The notes beneath the pieces are model-generated. The model saw only the letters and a program-made list of their open reading frames with translations, made no database searches and was not told the DNA's origin. From a virus: 64,000 nucleotides of DNA. The position numbers were made by a program, and so were the translations under genes. This document shows, piece after piece, positions 55,453-64,000 of the stretch. The stretch covers positions 186,001-250,000 of IMG/VR virus record IMGVR_UViG_3300034072_001021. One strand, 5' to 3'. Position 1 is the stretch's first letter, and the number at the start of each line of letters is the position of its first letter.

Positions 55453-58371
55453 TTACACCGAGTGTGCGTAGAAGTCGATCTCGATACTGTCTTCGACACC
55501 GTAGGTGGCGTTAGGTAGCGCTACCAGCTTCTTCGCAATGCACAGGCGAGACGACTCGTCAGCCATGGAGATCAGATCGTAGTTACGACTGCCGCCAAGG
55601 TTCTTCAGAGTCACACCCAGTACATCGGTACCCATCACTTCCTTCAACTTGGTTTCAAGACCGTTGCGGGTCACTTGAAGCTCCTTGAATTCAGCAGTGA
55701 TGGTCTTACGAGTGCTACGACGAATCTCTTCTTTCAGTGCCTCGTTTTGAAGCACAGACGGAGTGACGTAGTACTTGATCTCCAGGTGTTGACCAGCCTG
55801 GATATTGGTCTCGACGCTCTCATCAACAATCGCCTTGACCAGACCCACAGTCGCTTTCGGATGGAACCACAGAATGGTGTTCTCCAGGAGCTTATCGCGG
55901 ATTGGTTTCAGAGTGATGTTTACCCATTCAACGATCTGGTCAGGAACTGTGTCCTTGTATTCCAGGTCAGTTTGGGTGTTGACGAAGTAGTAGACGCCGT
56001 CCAACAGGCAAAGTTCCACTTGACGCAGGACTGCCCGTGGAGATGCAACGATCGGAGCACCATTCTGAAGAATGATGTCGCCACGGCGATGCAGGTAAAC
56101 CACCTGGTCGTTCTCGATCACCGTTTCTCCTACACGGTGTTCGTAAACGATGTACGGCTTGTCGTCCTGATCGCGTTCGATCACGATGGCGCCCGTTTCC
56201 GGATCGCGTGCAGGGATATTGCTGGTGTAGATCATCGGTACATCTTCATCGTACCGCAAGTACTGCTCTTCACCCACAGTCGAACGAGCACGTGCCCACA
56301 GACCATCGAGAGAAGAACCCAGCTTCAGAGTTACCTGTTCGTGGTAGAGACCAGTGACCTCAGTACCAATCAGGAACTTGCCCATGTCGTTGTCAATGGT
56401 GGTTTCTTGACCATCTTCCACGACTGTGTTATCCACACCGTAGAAGATATCGAAGACTGTGCTCATCTTGGCAGGATACGGATGAGGTGCAACACCTTCA
56501 CCTTCGAACCCGTCCAGATAAACGTAGTCATTCGAATCAACATCCCAAGTCGAACCAAACTGGAACTCGAAGATCCATTCCTTGCTTTCGATGTCACGAC
56601 CCACCAGATTACCGTTGAGATAAACTCGTGACACTTCACCCGGAGGAACGTAAGCCAGCTGAGCTACGAGAGCATCATCTTCCAGATCTTTAAGGGTATC
56701 AGTGCTGTCGGTCATGACCTGCAGTGCCCAACCATTCTCAGTCCGAATGAACCGATGAGTGTTGGTGCTCACGCCCACCCCCAGTGTCCCGTTGTCCGTC
56801 ACGAAGAACCGACGCGTGATCTCTGGAGAGCCGAAGTAGTACGGCCGTACTTTGAACACGTTGTTGGTGATGTCGTAAACGTAATGGAACGGAGTGTAGA
56901 AGTAGTTGTGATTGCGGACATTGTCGATCAGCAAGTCACTTGGCAACGACATGATCGTATTTCGCGATTCACGATCAACAATCGACAGATAACCACCTTC
57001 GTCCTTGTACAGAGTCGAAGGCAGGATGGTGATGCGTTGACCGTTGTCCATCACGTCTGCCATGGACAGAATTTCAGAGATGGATTTATTCAGCGGTACG
57101 ACGTTGGCACCAATGCCGGTCGAGATCTCTTTGATGTCGGGGATCGGAAGTTCCCGACTGGCAGCGTAGAGACGATTGGTGACGTTGTCGATGTCAGTCA
57201 CGCAGCTGAACCCAGCATCTGTCAGTCGATCCAGTTGAGTCTGGATCTGCACATTGGTGATCGGGATCTCGATGTTACCGAGAGCGTTGTTGATCACCCG
57301 CTGCTTCAGCTTCTCGAAGCTGATGGCGTTACTACCACCGGTGGCAGGAAGACCTGCAAGGAAGTAGCTACTAACCATACGCGACGTGGGGCCTGTGTAT
57401 TTGCCGTTGTCGTCGTTATCGTAGTCGAGATACTCAACCGTGAACATGTCGGCGCTGTAGCCCTGCACAGCGAGTTCTAGAGCCCCTTTGGAGCTGTAGA
57501 TATCGATCCGCAGGGCACGGTTCACCAGGCCATTACTGAAATACACCTGAGGCACACTGACGTTCAGTTCACCAGCATTATTCAGCTGCAAAACAGCAGT
57601 CGGTGTGTACGGGTCATAGACCTGATCACTGTGCGTGGTCTTGATCTCTTTCCACTTACCGTTGGCTTCCATGTGATAGACACGGCAGTAGTAGAACGAG
57701 TCGTTGAACGCGTACGACTTGCTGAAGACCTTGGCTGCAGACAGTTGAGCTGTGTAGCTCTTCATGTCCAACTGAACGACCGGAACTTCCATCTGGATGA
57801 ATTCACGACGTTCACTGTTGTAGTTGACGATGTTCCAATTGACGTTGTTCGTCTCCAACTGTTTCATCGGACTCGGCTTCGAGTTGTCGAACACGATCTG
57901 CATACCGCCGTGAGGCATCACACGGACTTCGATCGGATACAGCGACATGAAAGGGACACCACCTGCCCAGACCTTGGTGTGACGAGGGATGACAATCTTC
58001 TTCATCCCAGCTTCACCAGTCTCGACTGCCTTGGCCATCAACTCTTCCTTGTCATAGACCATGAGGATCTCACTGGTCGACGGAGAGGAGAAGACGTTCA
58101 GGTAATCGACATCGCTCATGTGACGATACAGTTCTTCACGGGACATGGCCAGTTCAGGGTACTGTACACGATTGAGGAACTCGTCCTTACGGGCTACGTT
58201 AGCGAACAACGTAGCTGAGAATTCCATCAGGTAAGCGAAGGCGTTGTTGGAGTCCACGATCTGAACTTCATTGTTGGTGATGGTCTCGACGTATTCGATA
58301 CCTGCACCAAAGATGGACATCGGATTGAGCTTCGCCTGCTCGATCATCTCGTCCAATTGACGTCTTGACAT
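55453..58371 (-). CDS. Large virion structural protein, baseplate-type, 972 aa
   Basis: 972 residues, beta-rich throughout with many short repeats of Tyr, Val and Asp, no membrane segment and no enzyme motif. The C-terminal part (residues about 810-900: PIRDKLLENTILWFHP, KATVGLVKAIVDESVETNIQ, then an EEIRRSTRKTIT helix) resembles the late domain of large baseplate wedge proteins, but I cannot prove it. It ends only 12 bases from the next minus-strand gene, so both belong to one late transcript. The size suggests a tail or baseplate part. Confidence 0.65.
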   Translation of the reverse strand: MSRRQLDEMIEQAKLNPMSIFGAGIEYVETITNNEVQIVDSNNAFAYLMEFSATLFANVARKDEFLNRVQYPELAMSREELYRHMSDVDYLNVFSSPSTSEILMVYDKEELMAKAVETGEAGMKKIVIPRHTKVWAGGVPFMSLYPIEVRVMPHGGMQIVFDNSKPSPMKQLETNNVNWNIVNYNSERREFIQMEVPVVQLDMKSYTAQLSAAKVFSKSYAFNDSFYYCRVYHMEANGKWKEIKTTHSDQVYDPYTPTAVLQLNNAGELNVSVPQVYFSNGLVNRALRIDIYSSKGALELAVQGYSADMFTVEYLDYDNDDNGKYTGPTSRMVSSYFLAGLPATGGSNAISFEKLKQRVINNALGNIEIPITNVQIQTQLDRLTDAGFSCVTDIDNVTNRLYAASRELPIPDIKEISTGIGANVVPLNKSISEILSMADVMDNGQRITILPSTLYKDEGGYLSIVDRESRNTIMSLPSDLLIDNVRNHNYFYTPFHYVYDITNNVFKVRPYYFGSPEITRRFFVTDNGTLGVGVSTNTHRFIRTENGWALQVMTDSTDTLKDLEDDALVAQLAYVPPGEVSRVYLNGNLVGRDIESKEWIFEFQFGSTWDVDSNDYVYLDGFEGEGVAPHPYPAKMSTVFDIFYGVDNTVVEDGQETTIDNDMGKFLIGTEVTGLYHEQVTLKLGSSLDGLWARARSTVGEEQYLRYDEDVPMIYTSNIPARDPETGAIVIERDQDDKPYIVYEHRVGETVIENDQVVYLHRRGDIILQNGAPIVASPRAVLRQVELCLLDGVYYFVNTQTDLEYKDTVPDQIVEWVNITLKPIRDKLLENTILWFHPKATVGLVKAIVDESVETNIQAGQHLEIKYYVTPSVLQNEALKEEIRRSTRKTITAEFKELQVTRNGLETKLKEVMGTDVLGVTLKNLGGSRNYDLISMADESSRLCIAKKLVALPNATYGVEDSIEIDFYAHSV

Positions 58372-58383
58372 GAGTCACTCCAA

Positions 58384-59604
58384 TTAAACAGTTGTGGCCG
58401 TAGTGGTGGTCTGAGCTGTGGTTTCTTCGGCCATCATCGTGTTAGGAAGTTTGGGGCCGTCTGCAGGATACGCTTTGGTGAACACCCCTTTACGGATGCT
58501 CTCGTATTCTGACTTAGGAATCCACCATTCCAGCTCGTTGTCATTCATCATGTTGATCCAAGGAAAACCCTTATAGTTAAAAAGCTTCCTTTCGTCTGAT
58601 GGAATCTTGACCATCGCTTTCTGGCGCTGTCCATCGCCCATGTCCGGATTGAACATGACGACGACTTTATTGAACTCCCACAGGGTTATGGGGTCGTTGT
58701 ATTCTGCAACTGTACATTCAAATGTTGTTTGTACAGATTTGTTGTTTTCGTTGTAGGGGTTGTCACGCTGGTAGTTGAACGACGTACCCATGGAAAGACC
58801 CACTGGCATTGCCGCGCCACACGCAGCCCACTTCTGAACGAACTTGCCAGACCAGTCCATCGAGAAACGATAGATGCGGGTCATGTAATCAATTTCATTC
58901 TGGACGATGTTGTAACCGGCAGGCAGAATCTTGGTGCCCAGGTACACACCCCCTATGTAAAGAAGCCACGTAAATAGCGTCAATGATATAGGGTCACCTA
59001 GTGTGTTTTCAAAGGTACAGTCCAGTGAAAAACGACCATTGATCTCAGCAATTGAGTCGTTCATCATCCACACTTCCTTGGCCATACCTTCGTTGGTAGA
59101 GTATGCATGGAGTGTCAGATCGGGCCACCCGGACATGTTGGTCAGGGTGTTGCTGAGAAGCGGCATAAAAGCTTGTTTGTTGTCGAAGATCTGATTGTCT
59201 TTAGGAGACTCATCACGATCATCCCAGCCATCCGGCCAGAGCATCCGACGGACGATTCGTCCGTAAGAATCGGGCTTGGAATTGGCCAAAACTGTCAATT
59301 GACGCATCGCCATGATGTTATCGTATGACAGGTTCAAATTTGGACGTGTAAAGAACGTCAAACCCTGCATGTCAGTGTTAGCGGGAACGGCACTGCCTTG
59401 CTGAGTTCTGTTGTACCCTCCAAGCAAATCTTGGAACCTTGAACCAAAGGCGCCGCTGCCTTGTTCTCTGGTGAGCCGGCTCATTAACGCATTATCACCA
59501 TCGAAGCCACCATTCTTAGCGATGGTGTCTAGGATTTTGAGCATGCCGTTACCGAGCGTATCATCGCCCTGGTTACCGGTTTTAACCTTGAAATACTCAC
59601 TCAT
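58384..59604 (-). CDS. Virion-type protein, 406 aa
   Basis: ATG at 59604 preferred to an in-frame GTG one codon upstream; AAGGTA is the ribosome site. The first 60 residues are Gly/Asn-rich and flexible, the middle contains a short hydrophobic stretch (SLTLFTWLLYIGGVYLGTKI) typical of a membrane-touching or buried helix, and the tail is Thr/Ala-rich (TTAQTTTTATTV), a pattern common in phage tail proteins. Co-transcribed with the large 55453 gene. Probably tail-related. Confidence 0.65.
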   Translation of the reverse strand: MSEYFKVKTGNQGDDTLGNGMLKILDTIAKNGGFDGDNALMSRLTREQGSGAFGSRFQDLLGGYNRTQQGSAVPANTDMQGLTFFTRPNLNLSYDNIMAMRQLTVLANSKPDSYGRIVRRMLWPDGWDDRDESPKDNQIFDNKQAFMPLLSNTLTNMSGWPDLTLHAYSTNEGMAKEVWMMNDSIAEINGRFSLDCTFENTLGDPISLTLFTWLLYIGGVYLGTKILPAGYNIVQNEIDYMTRIYRFSMDWSGKFVQKWAACGAAMPVGLSMGTSFNYQRDNPYNENNKSVQTTFECTVAEYNDPITLWEFNKVVVMFNPDMGDGQRQKAMVKIPSDERKLFNYKGFPWINMMNDNELEWWIPKSEYESIRKGVFTKAYPADGPKLPNTMMAEETTAQTTTTATTV

Positions 59605-59633
59605 CACACTGTACCTTAAATAAGGAACTTTCC

Positions 59634-60932
59634 ATGAAATCGACAGTCTCTAACGAGGGCCTGGTCCTCGGCGGGGTTTTGGCCAAAGGTGCCATTAGTG
59701 TGGCTGGAGGCCTGCTCGTTAAATACGGCCCTCAAATAGCCAAGACCATTGCTGAAAAGGTTACCGACATCGCCGGTACCAAAGCAATTGAACGGGCTAA
59801 AGAACAACTGGCCAATAGCAACGGAGTGGGTTCCGATCTCGTTCGCTTCACACAATCTGCACGAGTTGAGCCGATTCTTCTGATGGACAAGAACGCAGTC
59901 AACGTACCGTTCATTCAGGACGTGGTACACACTGCCTTCAATATGTTCACCGGCTACTGGCTGTTGGCGGTTTCGCTCGATGCCAAGATCAACGGCATTT
60001 CCGTCGGTCGTCGTCTGGACAAGTTTGCCACTGATCGTTCGCTGGGCGATGCCACGCTTACCATGCTCACCGAGAGTACTGGTTTCGGTAAAACATCGAT
60101 GGAAAGTTTCGGTCTTCCGTTCATTGAAGAGATTCTTCAAGAAGAAACTGCATCGATGGAAGCAGTCGAAGACAAGGCAATGGCCGAAGCTGCCGAAGCT
60201 GCCGCTGAGCTTGCAGGTGAGAAGAAAGAAGAAGAAAACAAAATCACTGGTGGTACTGGTGTAACCAACGCTGCCAAGTATGTCGAGAAGATCACCAACC
60301 TGGCTGTTGGTAGCGTCATCGACGTATCGATCAAGGAAGATGGTAAGGAAGCCGTCGTTCCGGTAACCATTCGTCTGCGTGTCGCTGGCATGCCGTCCGA
60401 CGTCATGGTTCAGACCCTGGCTGTAGGTGGTAAGGACGTTACCTTCCGTAGCCGCTGGCGCGCCTGGCGTGCTGGTGAGATCGGTTTCTGGTCTGACTTC
60501 GTTCTGGCCATGGATCGTGTTGACGCTCACCGCGCTGCCATGATGAAGGATGAGACCGGCTACTACAAGGCCGTGTATGGTCGTGCGACCAACAACCAAC
60601 TGACCCAGGAAATCCTGAAGAACGGCCCATCCCTGTCGACTGCCAGCTCCATCATCGTGATGACTGAGCAGACTGCCAAGGATCTGGAACGTCGCATCAG
60701 CGGTGAACTGAAGAACTTCAAGACCCGCCAGGGTATCTTCGGTCACACCTACTCGATGCTCATGATCATCGTCGATCCTGACTGGGAGTCGGTCACCATC
60801 TACACCCGTGGTATCGAAATGCCGACCAAGCTGACTGCTCGGGACATCAAGACTGCCGGCAAGTCCGACAGTAAAGAACTGATGGAAATCCTCAAGAGCT
60901 ACCAGCTGGGCCGCGCTCCGGGCCGGTTCTGA
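59634..60932 (+). CDS. Virion-type protein, 432 aa
   Basis: Divergent from the previous gene, with AAGGAA before ATG 59634. The first 45 residues are Gly/Val/Ala-rich and hydrophobic (LVLGGVLAKGAISVAGGLLV), perhaps a membrane or core helix. Residues 170-205 are an acidic Glu/Ala segment, followed by a beta-rich domain ending with LGRAPGRF. Codon bias rises toward the 3' end. It starts the last virion operon of the window. Confidence 0.7.
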   Translation: MKSTVSNEGLVLGGVLAKGAISVAGGLLVKYGPQIAKTIAEKVTDIAGTKAIERAKEQLANSNGVGSDLVRFTQSARVEPILLMDKNAVNVPFIQDVVHTAFNMFTGYWLLAVSLDAKINGISVGRRLDKFATDRSLGDATLTMLTESTGFGKTSMESFGLPFIEEILQEETASMEAVEDKAMAEAAEAAAELAGEKKEEENKITGGTGVTNAAKYVEKITNLAVGSVIDVSIKEDGKEAVVPVTIRLRVAGMPSDVMVQTLAVGGKDVTFRSRWRAWRAGEIGFWSDFVLAMDRVDAHRAAMMKDETGYYKAVYGRATNNQLTQEILKNGPSLSTASSIIVMTEQTAKDLERRISGELKNFKTRQGIFGHTYSMLMIIVDPDWESVTIYTRGIEMPTKLTARDIKTAGKSDSKELMEILKSYQLGRAPGRF

Positions 60933-60960
60933 TCCCTCTCTCATTAGGAAATAAGAGAAA

Positions 60961-61848
60961 ATGAAACTCCTCGACTATGTTCGAAAACTGGGCAAATCTC
61001 TGTCCAAGGATGAGCTGCGTGAATCCATCCGTGTATTCATGCAGGGTCTCCAGAAAGCCATCGAAAGCTTCATGAACGCCGAGACCACGGTTCAGTCGTT
61101 CAAGTCGAAAGCCGGCCGCGACTTCGAAGCCAACTTCGACAAGGCGATTCGTCGTCCCCCGAAACTGTCGGTGTTCGGCTACATCCGTCAAGTGATGGCC
61201 AACATGGCCGTGACTGCTGAGATGCTGTCGGCGCTGGCTGACAAGCAATTCGGTCAAGACGTCGTCGTCGAAGGCATTACCTACAAACGTGCAGAACTCC
61301 TGCGCACTATCGGGTACATGGACTTCGTGGTGTCGTACTCGATGCAGTTGCTGCATTATCTCCTGGTCGCTGAGGCGTCTGTGGTATCGAAGAGTCATGC
61401 CGATGGTCAAGAGCGTCCCAAGCCCGAACTGGCTTGGCTGATGAACAACCAGAAAGCCTACCTGACCCTGCTGACTACCTTTGCTCGCCCCAGTCGTGAA
61501 CTGGCTACGCTTCTGGATGCCATTCCGGACATCGCCATCGGTGACGATGACGAGCGTGTGATCGTTCCTCAGGTCGGTATCAACAAGATCGACCCGCTGA
61601 AAAACAACTTCATTCCGCTGGTCACCAAAGGTGCGATGTCGATCGGCCTGGCCTGGGTTCACTTCCAGGTACATCGTTACGAGCGTCTGAAAGAAGATGC
61701 TCGCTCGATCCAACTGCGCCTGGAACAACTGCGTCTGCAAGCCGAAGGCAAGCAAGATGCTCAACTCGAGCGCACCATCGAGAAGTACGAGCAGTACCTG
61801 AACCGTACTGCTGAGAAAATCGCCAAGATGGAGGAGAAGTGGACATGA
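60961..61848 (+). CDS. Virion-type helical protein with C-terminal coiled coil, 295 aa
   Basis: AGGAAATAAG before the ATG. Helical throughout; a moderately hydrophobic segment near residue 220 (FIPLVTKGAMSIGLAWVHF), then a coiled coil to the end (RLKEDARSIQLRLEQLRLQA, KQDAQLERTIEKYEQY). Its stop overlaps the next start as ATGA, so the two are coupled. A role in head or neck assembly is possible, from context only. Confidence 0.7.
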   Translation: MKLLDYVRKLGKSLSKDELRESIRVFMQGLQKAIESFMNAETTVQSFKSKAGRDFEANFDKAIRRPPKLSVFGYIRQVMANMAVTAEMLSALADKQFGQDVVVEGITYKRAELLRTIGYMDFVVSYSMQLLHYLLVAEASVVSKSHADGQERPKPELAWLMNNQKAYLTLLTTFARPSRELATLLDAIPDIAIGDDDERVIVPQVGINKIDPLKNNFIPLVTKGAMSIGLAWVHFQVHRYERLKEDARSIQLRLEQLRLQAEGKQDAQLERTIEKYEQYLNRTAEKIAKMEEKWT

Positions 61849-62372
61849 CAGTCCTACGTACCCATCGCGGTTTCGTTCTGGACAGTCGGTCTTCTCATCC
61901 GGAAGGCTACATCGACCTCCCGCTGGTAGATACCCTCTATCAGCGCATGGAGGCCACTCATGACTGGCACGATGATTTCGAATATCTCGAGCAAGTTGTG
62001 AAGGCTGCCAAGCAGCTGCTGTTCACGAAAGACGACCGGTTCATCCTGACATCTCAACTGAAAGAACCGCTTCCTCATTGGGTTCTGAAGTTCACGTTGT
62101 CGACTCTGGACTTCCTGAACGGGAAACCTCGCCAGCTCAGCCTGGAGAATTTCCGTGATCTTATGGTGTTCCATCCGCAAGATGCCGTCACGCACGATCA
62201 CTCCAAAGCGATCCGTGACAACAACTACGGCTGGATGTTCCAGGCTACCCCCGGTGACATCGTCTCTGCGTGGTTGTCCCAGGAAGATGGTTTGACTGAT
62301 CTGGTGATGTCACTTTACCTGATCGGCGGTAAGTTGCCGAGTGATTGGCATTCCAAGTCTGAGGCTCTCTGA
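61845..62372 (+). CDS. Hypothetical protein, 175 aa
   Basis: ATG 61845 overlaps the previous stop by 4 bases, with GGAGG upstream. Soluble, mixed, with several His/Asp/Trp residues (HDWHDDFEYLEQVV, DAVTHDHSKAIRDNNYG), but no known metal motif. Short acidic C terminus. It lies between two virion-type genes. Function unknown. Confidence 0.72.
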   Translation: MTVLRTHRGFVLDSRSSHPEGYIDLPLVDTLYQRMEATHDWHDDFEYLEQVVKAAKQLLFTKDDRFILTSQLKEPLPHWVLKFTLSTLDFLNGKPRQLSLENFRDLMVFHPQDAVTHDHSKAIRDNNYGWMFQATPGDIVSAWLSQEDGLTDLVMSLYLIGGKLPSDWHSKSEAL

Positions 62373-62473
62373 GCCTCAGATTCATCCCTACACCTATGGT
62401 GTGCAGAGGTACACGCGTTGTCCTAGGTTCAACCGTACCTCTTTCTTTGTTTGCAAACATGGAGAACAACCCA

Positions 62474-63715
62474 ATGCGTAACAGCATTCTGCAAAGCGCC
62501 CTTTCCGTATCCCTGGAGTCCGATGACCTCCCGATGGAAGGCGCCGAACTGAACCCGGTCACCGAGACCACTACCGTTCAAGTGGACGAAGTCCTGGAAG
62601 AAGTGCGTGAAGCCGGCGATGCCGTCGAAGAGCACGAAGAAGCCGTCGAAGAACTGGACGGTGCTGCCGAGTCCCTCGAGTCCCTGATCGCCTCCCTGGA
62701 AAGCGCCATCGCCGATGGCGGCATGTCCCCGCAGACCGCCGACGTTCACAGCCGCGCCATGGCCAACGCCGTTCGTCGCCTGCCGATCGATGCCAGCCAG
62801 TTCACCGTCTCCAACGAGTCCTTCGGCGGCACCGGCGACAAGCTGGTTGCTTCGCAAGAAGCTCTGGAAGGCGCCAAGGCCATGCTGTCCAAGATCTGGG
62901 CTGCCATCAAGAACACCGTGATCAACGCCTGGAAAGCCGTGGTCAACTTCGTCCAGACCCTGGGCAAGTCCGCCGCCGCTCTGAACAAGGCCGGCAAGCT
63001 GCTGATCGCCAGCGCCAACTCCGTGAAGGGTGACGCCAAGGGCAAGAAGATCGACGCCACCGGCGTAGCCAAGCTGCTGCACGTGAACGGTGACTTCGAC
63101 GGTAACGTTGCCGGCAAGCTGGCCACCATCGTTTCCAACGGCGCTCAAGTCGTGAACTCTGCCAAGGTCGCTCAGTCCGAGCTGACCAAGCTGGCTGGCG
63201 CCATCGCCACCGGCCGCACCACCACCGAAGAGCAAGCAGCTGGCCACGAAGCCATCCTGAAAGCTCTGCCGAAAGGCGCTCTGCCGGGCGGTCGCGAGAT
63301 CGTCGAAAGCGAAGGTGGCATGCCGAAGCTGACCGCCAAGGTCGATCTGAAGCTGGCCAAAGTCGAGCTGGACGTGCCGGACGCTGCCGCCATCAAGGGC
63401 ATCGGCCAGGGCATCATCAAGATCGCCCAGTTCATCGAAGACTACGACAAGAAGTACTTCAAGGGCCTGCAGAAGTCCATCGACGAGTTCGTCACCAAGC
63501 AGGACAAGCTGATCGTCCGCATGGAGCTGGAAGACAAGGCCGAGACCGCCAAGGTTCGTGCTGAGCTGAACGGCTTCAAGAAGATCTCTTCGATCGCTCG
63601 CGCTGTCGGCCCGGACTACCTGGGCTACGCTGCCAACGCCGCCAAGGCCTCCTTCAACTTCGGTAAGAAGGCTCTGGCTGCCCTGGGTGGCAAGGCTGAA
63701 GCTGCCGCTGCCTAA
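62474..63715 (+). CDS. Abundant head/inner-body-type protein with propeptide, 413 aa
   Basis: GGAGAAC before ATG 62474. The first 110 residues are very acidic with Glu/Val/Ala heptads (VEEHEEAVEELDGAAESLES). Two S-x-E sites follow: S-N-E (113-115) and A-S-Q-E (126-129), the second at nearly the same residue as A-S-M-E in 54005-55414. Next comes an amphipathic helix (AKAMLSKIWAAIKNTVINAW), a helical core and an Ala-rich tail. The codon bias is among the strongest in the window. It matches the plan of the cleaved inner-body proteins of phiKZ. Confidence 0.75.
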   Translation: MRNSILQSALSVSLESDDLPMEGAELNPVTETTTVQVDEVLEEVREAGDAVEEHEEAVEELDGAAESLESLIASLESAIADGGMSPQTADVHSRAMANAVRRLPIDASQFTVSNESFGGTGDKLVASQEALEGAKAMLSKIWAAIKNTVINAWKAVVNFVQTLGKSAAALNKAGKLLIASANSVKGDAKGKKIDATGVAKLLHVNGDFDGNVAGKLATIVSNGAQVVNSAKVAQSELTKLAGAIATGRTTTEEQAAGHEAILKALPKGALPGGREIVESEGGMPKLTAKVDLKLAKVELDVPDAAAIKGIGQGIIKIAQFIEDYDKKYFKGLQKSIDEFVTKQDKLIVRMELEDKAETAKVRAELNGFKKISSIARAVGPDYLGYAANAAKASFNFGKKALAALGGKAEAAAA

Positions 63716-63735
63716 GCAGTAGCAACCTCGCGCTA

Positions 63736-63770
63736 GACCTACCGGCTTCACGGCCGGTAGGTCTTTTATT
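63736..63770 (+). terminator. Rho-independent terminator
   Basis: A 10-bp stem (63736-63745 with 63754-63763), then TTTTATT. Confidence 0.85.
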
Positions 63771-63828
63771 CCGTTTAGACGAATTCTATGGTGAATTGCC
63801 CTACTTAATTTTCTCAGAGAACTTTCCT

Positions 63829-64000
63829 ATGTCCGAGCAAGACCTGCTTACTCCGGTAGGCGACATTAGCGAGGGCTTCTACGATATCCTGGAGTCTCGT
63901 CGAGAGATTGTGGAAGGGAATGCTGAACTCGAATCTTTGTTCAATGCGACAGATGCACTCGAGTCACTTTCCAACCACCTCGACACCTACGACGTCGTTT
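63829..64000 (+). CDS. Virion-type protein, N-terminal part (cut by window edge)
   Basis: ATG 63829 with the frame open to the window end (57 codons visible). The segment EGFYDILESRREIVEGNAEL then TDALESLSNHLDTY is acidic and helical and looks like the propeptide starts of the genes at 54005 and 62474 (ESLESLIASLE in the latter). It is probably a further paralog of that head family. Confidence 0.65.
   Translation, partial: MSEQDLLTPVGDISEGFYDILESRREIVEGNAELESLFNATDALESLSNHLDTYDVV

Noticed and set aside
1-64000. CRISPR arrays, integrase, insertion sequences
   Set aside because: No regularly spaced repeats, transposase or recombinase motifs were seen on either strand.

Overview
The window is a contiguous piece of a jumbo tailed phage of the phiKZ-like, nucleus-forming type. 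The host is probably Pseudomonas or a relative, but host and species cannot be fixed from sequence alone. Three things lead to this call: the C-terminal part of a PhuZ-type tubulin at the left edge, a 631-codon chimallin (ChmA) candidate directly followed by a split RNA polymerase beta-prime gene, and a gene order that matches my memory of the phiKZ gp54 to gp83 stretch (ChmA, beta-prime N half, fifth nvRNAP subunit, gp69-like, gp70-like, beta C half, beta-prime C half, helicase, and further on a virion RNAP beta-prime C half). No integrase, repressor or CRISPR array was seen.

Layout. 1-6.9 kb: end of phuZ, then a block of small plus-strand genes that overlap heavily out of frame and look like diverged paralogs. 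6.9-9.9 kb: the C-terminal half of a family B DNA polymerase plus two small genes. 9.9-11.1 kb: one unknown minus-strand gene. 11.3-20.1 kb: an early-type promoter, chmA, nvRNAP beta-prime N half, several unknown genes, an SbcD/Mre11-like nuclease and an SSB-like protein. 20.2-31.8 kb: nvRNAP core operon (fifth subunit, beta C, beta-prime C) with the gp69/gp70-like genes between, then an SF2 helicase interrupted in its P-loop by an intein with class 3 features. 31.9-40.8 kb: mixed-strand genes including a large repeat protein, the virion RNAP beta-prime C half and virion-type proteins.

40.8-52 kb is an accessory region: a DarG-like macrodomain protein next to a CX5R phosphatase, more than 2 kb of highly structured non-coding sequence holding tRNA-Asn and tRNA-Thr, a signal-peptide nuclease, an HNH homing endonuclease, a second structured RNA with a tRNA-like 3' end, a holin candidate on the minus strand, small unknown genes, and the minus-strand exonuclease plus motif A half of the same split DNA polymerase. 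52-64 kb holds a membrane metallopeptidase and virion genes, including a family of head proteins with an acidic propeptide and an A-S-x-E cleavage-like site.

How it fits together. ChmA and PhuZ build and position the phage nucleus. The nvRNAP subunits, the split polymerase, the SSB-like protein, SbcD and the helicase are the replication and transcription machinery expected inside it. The virion RNAP subunit and the head, tail and baseplate-type proteins belong to the particle. Early-type genes are often preceded by a shared ATACATTA-like box, and operons end in strong GC-rich hairpins, several sharing a GCATAGAG stem base. Genes for abundant proteins (chmA, phuZ, the SSB-like gene, the 62.5 kb head gene) have strongly C-ending codons compared with neighbours.
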